Shown here: in pieces, positions 1 through 6,347 of the stretch
How the letters are laid out: every line of letters starts with the position of its first letter
Position numbering within the stretch: the stretch's first letter is position 1
Source of the DNA: Nitrospinota bacterium
GTDB lineage: Bacteria > Tectomicrobia > Entotheonellia > J063
Length of the DNA: 6,347 bases
NCBI GenBank assembly: GCA_003696125.1
Contig: RFHZ01000864.1
Coordinates: 1 to 6,347 of the forward strand
Direction: 5' to 3'
Program-made: the position numbers and the translations under genes
Notes under the pieces: generated by a model
Database searches by the model: none
Told to the model about the DNA's origin: nothing
Seen by the model: the letters and a program-made list of their open reading frames with translations, nothing else

Positions 1-1978
<1,978 letters not shown>

Positions 1979-2056
1979 CAATCTTCCTGTATCCTGCAGC
2001 TCAGGCTCTTTGGAGTTCAGGAAAGGCAGGTCATATACGTTGTAGAAGTCTTCTTT

Positions 2057-2085
2057 TTCTTACCAGATTCTGGACGTTCTGTCAA
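2057..2085 (-). promoter_or_regulatory. candidate sigma70 promoter for kdsB-pyrG
   Basis: On the minus strand, a perfect -35 TTGACA (2085-2080) is followed after 17 nt by TAAGAA (2062-2057), which matches only three of six consensus -10 bases. It would start transcription near 2050 and give a leader of about 70 nt before the kdsB ATG. The -35 is strong and the -10 poor. A different -10, or a promoter upstream, remains possible. Confidence 0.35.
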
Positions 2086-2130
2086 CTCCTTTTCCCACAT
2101 TTCCTCCCCAGGGAACGCCCTTTTCTTGAC

Positions 2131-2159
2131 TTGACAAGGAGGAGGAAGGCTCCTACAAT
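2131..2159 (+). promoter_or_regulatory. near-consensus sigma70 promoter for the tolC-like operon
   Basis: TTGACA (2131-2136) and TACAAT (2154-2159) are separated by exactly 17 nt. That is a perfect -35 and a five-of-six -10 at ideal spacing, with no extended -10. The start point would be near 2166, giving a leader of about 52 nt to the ATG at 2219. The spacer contains a short inverted repeat, AGGAG (2140-2144) and CTCCT (2150-2154), that could be an operator or chance. The position, directly upstream of the first plus-strand gene and pointing at it, supports the call. Confidence 0.75.
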
Positions 2160-2203
2160 TGGTAAAGATGCTAGCTTTGTAAGGAAGGCAAATCGTGCGG
2201 CCC

Positions 2204-2221
2204 AAGGAGAGTGCTGGTATG
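2204..2221 (+). promoter_or_regulatory. ribosome binding site that sets the tolC-like start
   Basis: AAGGAG (2204-2209) lies 9 nt before ATG 2219. A competing pair exists upstream: AAGGAAGG (2181-2188), 6 nt before an in-frame GTG at 2195. The ATG is favoured because the protein then begins M-S-R and runs straight into the hydrophobic signal core. The GTG start would prepend eight polar residues. Both starts are mechanically workable. Confidence 0.6.
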
Positions 2222-3757
2222 TCTCGTCTGCTCGTGTCCCTTACGGTTCTGCTCTCTTTCTCTTTGGTGCTCTGGCCCCCTATGTCCAGAGGGGGGGAGG
2301 AGGTCCTCTGGGCAGGAGAAAGGCCAGAAGAAGCCGAAAAGGCGGTACTCTCTCTCTCCCTCGAGGATGCGATTACCCTGGCCCTGGAGAACAACGTCGA
2401 TATCCGGGTCGAACGGTTTAACCCGGCCATCCAGGAAGCCCGAATCACCTCAGAGCAAGGGGTATTCGATCCCCTGCTCCAACTCGACTTCACCGCACGC
2501 AGGGAACGCACCTCTAGCGCCTCCCAGCTCTCAGGGGCAGCGGTCTCCGATCAGCGCACGCTTGACCTTAACACCTCCCTCACCCAGCAGATCGTGACCG
2601 GGGGGAGCTATACCCTCAGCTTTACCAACAACCGGACCAATACCAACTCCTCCTTTGTTACCATCGATCCCTCCTACCGTTCCACGCTTGCGTTGACCTT
2701 ACAGCATCCTCTCCTCCGCAACTTCGGAACCACGGTCAACACAACAAACATCCTCATCGCCCGCCGGAGCAGAGACATCTCCTTCTTGCAACTAAAACAA
2801 CGGGTAATCGACATCATCGCCCAGGTACAGCAGGCCTACTGGGAACTCGTCTTTCAGTTACAAAACCTGGAGGTGCAGCGCCAGTCGCTCAAGCTGGCCG
2901 AGGATTTTTTGGCCGAAAACCGGGCCCGGGTCGAGGCAGGGGTCCTGGCCCCTATCGAGATCGTGCAGGCCCAGGCCCGGGTTGCTTCGCAACGAGTCAA
3001 TGTGATCGAGGCAGAAGGTGCGGTAAAGGATGCAGAAGATCGTCTGAAGCGCTTGCTGACCGCTTCCCTGGCCGATGAGCACTGGCAGATGACGATCCAG
3101 CCGACAGACAGGCCGGTCTTCCAAAAACGGGAACTCTCCCTGGAGGCCAACATCGAGGAAGCCTTACAAAACCGACCCGATCTCCGGCAGGTGCAGATCG
3201 ATCTGACCAACAAGGCGCTCCTGGTCCGTTTTGCCAAAAATCAACTCCTTCCTTCTCTGGACCTGCGGGGGAGCATCGGGCTCAACGGGCTCGAGGCGAC
3301 CTACGGCAGGGCACTGGAAGTGCTGGGTGACACCGATACCTATTCCTGGGAAGCCGGGGTAACGCTGGCCATCCCCCTGGGGAACCGCGTTGCACGAGGG
3401 AAGCTGACGCAACGGCAACTCGAATTTGCCCAATCCAAGGATAACCTCTCCCGACTCGAACTCGACATCGTGACCCAGGTGCGGGAGGCGATTCGACGCG
3501 TGCGGGTCAACGGGGAACGGGTAGAGGCGACCAGGGTGGCCAAGCAACTGGCCCAGGAACGGTTGGAAGCAGAACAGGAGAAGTTCCGTGTCGGGCTCTC
3601 CACCAGCTTCAATGTCCTTTCCTTTCAAGATGCTCTGGCCCGGGCCGAACGCGATGAAATCCGGGCTCTGATCGACTATACCGAATCGCTGCTCACGCTG
3701 GAGCAGGTAAAAGGAACCCTGCTCGATGTCTTTAACATTCGCCTGGTAGAGCGATAA
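2219..3757 (+). CDS. TolC-family outer-membrane efflux protein
   Basis: A 512-residue member of the outer membrane efflux protein (OEP/TolC) family. These proteins form trimeric beta-barrel and alpha-helical tunnels crossing the outer membrane and periplasm for efflux pumps or type I secretion. The N-terminus is a signal peptide: MSR, a hydrophobic core (residues 4-19), and possible cleavage after LWA (30-32). The first repeat opens with LSLEDAITLALENN (45-58), continues through barrel-strand sequence to LQHPLLRNFG (161-170), then a long helical hairpin (about 175-281) with RVEAGVLAPIEIVQAQA (237-253). The second repeat starts at LSLEANIEEALQNRPDL (306-322), has the strand region LLPSLDLRGSIGLNG (343-357), and ends with GLSTSFNVLSFQDALARAERD (459-479) and a helix to about 502. 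Length and two-fold architecture are typical. It heads the plus-strand operon. No membrane-fusion or inner-membrane pump gene is adjacent, so its partner is unknown. An alternative GTG start at 2195 would give 520 residues. Confidence 0.93.
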   Translation: MSRLLVSLTVLLSFSLVLWPPMSRGGEEVLWAGERPEEAEKAVLSLSLEDAITLALENNVDIRVERFNPAIQEARITSEQGVFDPLLQLDFTARRERTSSASQLSGAAVSDQRTLDLNTSLTQQIVTGGSYTLSFTNNRTNTNSSFVTIDPSYRSTLALTLQHPLLRNFGTTVNTTNILIARRSRDISFLQLKQRVIDIIAQVQQAYWELVFQLQNLEVQRQSLKLAEDFLAENRARVEAGVLAPIEIVQAQARVASQRVNVIEAEGAVKDAEDRLKRLLTASLADEHWQMTIQPTDRPVFQKRELSLEANIEEALQNRPDLRQVQIDLTNKALLVRFAKNQLLPSLDLRGSIGLNGLEATYGRALEVLGDTDTYSWEAGVTLAIPLGNRVARGKLTQRQLEFAQSKDNLSRLELDIVTQVREAIRRVRVNGERVEATRVAKQLAQERLEAEQEKFRVGLSTSFNVLSFQDALARAERDEIRALIDYTESLLTLEQVKGTLLDVFNIRLVER

Positions 3758-3786
3758 GGCAAAGAGGAGAAAGAGAGAGGAGGATG
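3758..3786 (+). promoter_or_regulatory. all-purine spacer with Shine-Dalgarno abutting the start codon
   Basis: The 26-nt gap between the tolC-like stop and the amidase ATG is 25/26 purines. A perfect AGGAGG (3778-3783) touches the ATG with zero spacing. The next good match, GAGGAG (3764-3769), is 14 nt away. Neither has the usual 5-9 nt spacing, so initiation may rely on termination-reinitiation from the upstream gene. Confidence 0.55.
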
Positions 3787-4710
3787 GCGGAACACTATTT
3801 GAGTGGGGAAAGGGTGCACCAGTGTTGGGATAACTCCCTCTCCCCCCTGCTCACCATCGATCCGGGAGATACGGTGGTCCTGGAGACGCGTGATGCTTCC
3901 AACGGGCACCTCACGCCGTACTCCACGCTGAGCGACTACCAGAACCGACCTACCGGTAAGGGACACCCGCTTACCGGTCCGATCGCCATCCGGGGAGCCG
4001 AACCGGGGGATACACTGGTGGTGGAGATCCTGGAGCTGAAGCATAAGGGGTGGGGCTGGACCGGGTTTCGACCCGGTTTTGGCCTGCTGGCGGATGAATT
4101 TCCCGAATCCTATTTCACCATCTGGCGTCTGGAAAGGGACATGGGAAGCTTCCGCCCGGATATTCGACTCCCCCTGGCCCCTTTCTGCGGGGTGATGGGA
4201 GTGGCTCCCCATGAGCCGGGAACATTTCCGACCATCGCCCCGGCTGCCCACGGGGGGAACATGGATATTCGCCACCTCACCCAGGGGAGTACCCTCTTCT
4301 TACCGGTCTTTGTCCCGGGTGCGCTCTTCTCGGTAGGGGATGGCCATGCTGCTCAAGGGGACGGAGAGGTCTGTGGTACCGGGATCGAAGCTCCGCTGGT
4401 GGTCACCCTCCGCTTTCATCTGCGCCCACAAGAGCACCTGCCCGAACCGCAGTTCTTCACCCCGACCCTGCTCTCGCCGCGGGCACAAGCGCAAGGATTC
4501 TATGTGACGACCGGATACCATAGCGACCTGATGGAGTGTACCAGGAAGGCGATCCGCTATATGATCGAGCACCTGGTACGACACCATAACCTCTCCCGGG
4601 AAGAAGCCTACATCCTCTGCAGCACGGCCGTAGACCTGAAGATCAGCGAGGTTGTCGATGCCCCCCACTGGATCGTCTCGGCTTATCTTCCCCAGAGTAT
4701 TTTTGTCTGA
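3784..4710 (+). CDS. acetamidase/formamidase family amidohydrolase
   Basis: A 308-residue protein of the FmdA/AmdA acetamidase-formamidase family. These cytosolic enzymes release ammonia from short amides such as formamide or acetamide; many members have no confirmed substrate. Family signatures in order: WDNSLSPLLTIDPGDTVVLET (residues 15-35), HPLTGPIAIRGAEPGDTL (61-78), GFRPGFGLLADEF (94-106), PFCGVMGVAP (133-142), HGGNMDIRHL (156-165), GDGHAAQGDGEVCGTGIE (185-202), and the C-terminal SREEAYILCSTAVDLKISEVVD (271-292) and VSAYLPQSIF (298-307). It has no signal peptide or membrane segment, and length is normal. The ATG is kept despite poorly placed Shine-Dalgarno sequences because the HYLSGERVHQCWDNS segment after it fits the family N-terminus. 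It lies 26 nt after the tolC-like gene and 24 nt before the lyase gene. Two perfect stem-loops fall within it (3952-3978, 4060-4077). Family is certain; substrate is not. Confidence 0.93.
   Translation: MAEHYLSGERVHQCWDNSLSPLLTIDPGDTVVLETRDASNGHLTPYSTLSDYQNRPTGKGHPLTGPIAIRGAEPGDTLVVEILELKHKGWGWTGFRPGFGLLADEFPESYFTIWRLERDMGSFRPDIRLPLAPFCGVMGVAPHEPGTFPTIAPAAHGGNMDIRHLTQGSTLFLPVFVPGALFSVGDGHAAQGDGEVCGTGIEAPLVVTLRFHLRPQEHLPEPQFFTPTLLSPRAQAQGFYVTTGYHSDLMECTRKAIRYMIEHLVRHHNLSREEAYILCSTAVDLKISEVVDAPHWIVSAYLPQSIFV
3952..3978. repeat. perfect 9-bp inverted repeat inside the amidase gene
   Basis: ACCGGTAAG (3952-3960) and CTTACCGGT (3970-3978) are exact reverse complements around a 9-nt loop. In mRNA this is a stable stem-loop about 170 nt into the amidase coding sequence. 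It falls on codons for TGKGHPLTG, part of which is a conserved family motif, so protein constraint explains some but not all of the match. Confidence 0.8.
4060..4080 (+). repeat. stem-loop with TTCG loop and short T run inside the amidase gene
   Basis: ACCGGGT (4060-4066) pairs perfectly with ACCCGGT (4071-4077) around a TTCG tetraloop (4067-4070). Three more T residues follow (4078-4080). It resembles a weak intrinsic terminator or processing site, but the T run is too short to call it a terminator. It lies in codons for TGFRPGF of the amidase. Confidence 0.7.
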
Positions 4711-4734
4711 CTTTACCTGGGCAAAGGAGGAAGG

Positions 4735-5664
4735 ATGAAACGCACAACCGCTTTTCGCCATCTGCTCACCCGACCAGAGATCCTGGTGATGCCCGGCTGC
4801 TATAACGCCGTAACCGCCAAGATCCTGGCTCAGGTCGGCTTTGAAGCCATCTACATGTCCGGTTATGGGGTCTCGGTAGGACTGCTCGGCATGCCGGATG
4901 TGGGGTTGACCACCATGACCGAGATGCATACCACGGCTCGCTATATCGCCAATGCGGTATCGGTACCGGTGCTGGCCGATGCGGACACCGGGTACGGCAA
5001 TGCGATCAATGTGTTGCGCACGGTCCGGGAGTACATTCAGACCGGTGTGGCCGGGATCCATATCGAAGACCAGGTAACCCCCAAGCGGTGCGGGCATGTC
5101 TCTGGCAAGATGCTGATCCCGCTGGAAGAAGCGGTAGGGAAATACCGGGCAGCCGATGCTGCTCGCCAGGAGCTCGATCCAGACTTTGTGCTCATCGCCC
5201 GCACCGATGCCCGCAATGCGGTGGGAGGAGGGCTCGAAGAAGCGATCCGGCGAGGGAATGCCTATGCCCAAGCCGGGGCCGATGTGATCTTTGTCGAGGC
5301 CCCCCTCTCCGTTGAAGAGATCGAACGGGTAGTCAAAGAGATCGACGCTCCTATCCTCTACAACAACACCGGGATCTCTCCCCGGCTTTCGGTAGAGGAA
5401 CTGCAACAGCTCGGGGTGGCGGCGGTCATTTATCCCACTCTGAGCCTGCAGGCTACCCTGCGCGGGGTGTGGGACCTGGCCCAAGACCTGAAAAAGCGAG
5501 GCACACAGGCGGTCCTCGACTTCTTGGCCGAAATGAAAGGGCATCCCCTGGAAGACCAGCACCGCTTTGCCGGGTTTCCTGAGATCCGGAAACTGGAAGA
5601 GGAGTTTCTCCCATCTGAGGAGGTGATGCGCAAATACGAAGCGAGTGAAGGGTATCAACCGTAA
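4735..5664 (+). CDS. isocitrate lyase/PEP mutase superfamily lyase (methylisocitrate or 2,3-dimethylmalate lyase-like)
   Basis: A 309-residue TIM-barrel enzyme of the isocitrate lyase/PEP mutase superfamily, normal length for PrpB-type lyases. Visible: MPGCYNAVTAKIL (residues 19-31), YMSGYG (40-45), Mg-site DADTGYGN (82-89), HIEDQ (109-113) with E111, the lyase signature PKRCGH (116-121) with catalytic C119, IARTDAR (154-160) with R156, VEAP (187-190) with E188, and YNNTG (209-213). The KRCGH cysteine points to a C-C lyase, not a PEP mutase, so it should split a substituted malate or citrate into an oxo-acid and another acid. Residues after the motif (VSGK) differ from the RP(N/G)K usual in PrpB and resemble 2,3-dimethylmalate lyase-like members. 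No citrate synthase (prpC) or dehydratase (prpD) gene is adjacent. AAAGGAGG sits 4 nt before the ATG, and the gene follows the amidase by 24 nt. Superfamily and lyase class are secure; the substrate is open. Confidence 0.92.
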   Translation: MKRTTAFRHLLTRPEILVMPGCYNAVTAKILAQVGFEAIYMSGYGVSVGLLGMPDVGLTTMTEMHTTARYIANAVSVPVLADADTGYGNAINVLRTVREYIQTGVAGIHIEDQVTPKRCGHVSGKMLIPLEEAVGKYRAADAARQELDPDFVLIARTDARNAVGGGLEEAIRRGNAYAQAGADVIFVEAPLSVEEIERVVKEIDAPILYNNTGISPRLSVEELQQLGVAAVIYPTLSLQATLRGVWDLAQDLKKRGTQAVLDFLAEMKGHPLEDQHRFAGFPEIRKLEEEFLPSEEVMRKYEASEGYQP

Positions 5665-5746
5665 GGTCCCGTTGGACAGAGGCTTCTCAAGAACACAGAA
5701 GGCTCAGGTCCTTGTTCCCGATACTCTTACAAGAGGAGGAGAGATC

Positions 5747-6347
5747 ATGTCTTGGAGAAAGATCGTGCTATCCCTGGTTCTGGTGATGTTTCTTGCCGTT
5801 CCTGCCTGGGCAGAGATCACCCTGAAGTTCTACTATCCGGTCGGAGTGGCCGGCCCGCTGGTGCGCGTCATCAACACCATGGTCAAGAAGTTTAACGACG
5901 CCAATCCTGGGATCACCGTTGTACCGGTGTATGCGGGAAACTATAACCAGACCATGCAAAAGGTACAAACCGCTGTCCTGGGGGGTACCCCACCCGATGT
6001 CGCCGTGGTAGAGATCTCCGAGGTCCTCTCCCTGCGGGCCATGGATGCCACCATCCCGCTCGATGACTATATCAAGGCGGAAGGAGGAGAGGCCTTCCTG
6101 GAACAGTTCTTCCCGGCCTTCTTTGGCAACGCCAAGGTGGAAGGGCATATCTACTCCTTCCCCTTTCAGCGGAGCACCCCGATCCTCTACTGGAACAAGG
6201 ACGCCTTCCGCGAAGAGGCAGCAGCCCTCAAGAAGGCAGGTCTGGATCCGAACCGGGCACCGAAAACCTGGGATGAGCTGGTTGCCTATGCCAAGATCCT
6301 GACCAAGCGAGAAGATGGGGAGGTCAAGCGGTACGGGGTCATCATTC
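5747..6347 (+). CDS. UgpB-like ABC transporter solute-binding protein, C-terminus cut off by window edge
   Basis: This is the start of a periplasmic extracellular solute-binding protein (family 1), which captures a solute and delivers it to an inner-membrane ABC importer. Only 200 of an expected 420-450 residues are inside the window. A classic signal peptide is present: MSWRK, a hydrophobic core (6-18), and cleavage after AWA (20-22). The mature part shows FNDANPGITVVPVYAGNYNQT (49-69), GGTPPDVAVVE (79-89), YSFPFQRSTPILYWNKDAF (136-154), and AGLDPNRAPKTWDELVAYAK (164-183). These resemble glycerol-3-phosphate binder UgpB, especially the GNY, STPxLYxNKDAF and AGLDPxxxPKTW segments. Related proteins bind sugars, so glycerol-3-phosphate is a hypothesis. 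AGGAGG lies 7 nt before the ATG. It follows the lyase gene by 82 nt with no clear terminator or promoter. Permease and ATPase genes would be expected just beyond the right edge. Confidence 0.9.
   Translation, partial: MSWRKIVLSLVLVMFLAVPAWAEITLKFYYPVGVAGPLVRVINTMVKKFNDANPGITVVPVYAGNYNQTMQKVQTAVLGGTPPDVAVVEISEVLSLRAMDATIPLDDYIKAEGGEAFLEQFFPAFFGNAKVEGHIYSFPFQRSTPILYWNKDAFREEAAALKKAGLDPNRAPKTWDELVAYAKILTKREDGEVKRYGVII

Noticed and set aside
2041-2054. AGAAG/CTTCT palindrome in the presumed kdsB leader as a regulatory hairpin
   Set aside because: The arms are 5 bp with a one-base centre, which cannot form a normal RNA hairpin, and an 11-bp AT-rich palindrome is not compelling as an operator.
2017-2511. 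A 164-codon minus-strand open frame crossing the divergent promoter region
   Set aside because: It overlaps both promoters and the signal-peptide end of the tolC-like gene, and its serine/arginine-rich translation has no recognisable motif.
2981-2993. GTTGC/GCAAC inverted repeat in the tolC-like gene
   Set aside because: A 5-bp stem with a 3-base loop inside coding sequence is expected by chance at this length.
4300-5658. A 452-codon open frame on the minus strand antisense to the amidase and lyase genes
   Set aside because: It spans the end of one well-conserved gene and nearly all of the next, its translation resembles no family I recognise, and it is best explained as a codon-bias shadow of the two plus-strand genes.
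5665-5746. Separate promoter or terminator between the lyase and solute-binder genes
   Set aside because: TTGGAC (5672-5677) has no acceptable -10 at the right distance. The small GTCC/GGAC and GAACA/TGTTC repeats are 4-5 bp and lack a T run.

Overview
The window comes from a Gram-negative (diderm) bacterium. It encodes a Kdo-activating enzyme for lipopolysaccharide, a TolC-type outer-membrane channel and a periplasmic binding protein with a cleavable signal peptide. Base composition looks moderately GC-rich (high fifties by eye). Start sites mostly carry strong AGGAGG-like Shine-Dalgarno sequences. I cannot name the organism. The mix of an LPS gene pair with amidase, C-C lyase and ABC-uptake genes would suit NC10/Methylomirabilota-like or other soil and sediment lineages, but that is a guess.

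Minus-strand block (1 to about 1980): kdsB (CMP-Kdo synthetase) followed by pyrG (CTP synthase), with a 47-nt gap. pyrG runs off the left edge one codon before its expected glutaminase nucleophile. The pairing makes metabolic sense because PyrG makes the CTP that KdsB consumes. In many Gram-negatives kdsA follows pyrG, so it may lie just outside the window.

Divergent intergenic region (1979-2218, 240 bp): it holds a near-consensus sigma70 promoter reading right (TTGACA, 17 nt, TACAAT) and a weaker candidate reading left towards kdsB.

Plus-strand block (2219 to the right edge): a TolC-family outer-membrane protein, an acetamidase/formamidase-family hydrolase, an isocitrate lyase/PEP mutase-superfamily lyase carrying the KRCGH catalytic motif, and the first 200 residues of a UgpB-like ABC solute-binding protein. 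Gaps are 26, 24 and 82 nt and contain no clear terminator, so this looks like one transcription unit. Inferred role: import of an organic solute, amide hydrolysis and carbon-carbon cleavage, with an outer-membrane channel whose usual inner-membrane partners are not visible. The real substrate is unknown. Two perfect stem-loops lie inside the amidase gene, and an unusual ribosome-binding region precedes it.

No RNA genes, mobile elements, CRISPR arrays or clear intrinsic terminators were seen. No gene-free stretch exceeds 300 bases.
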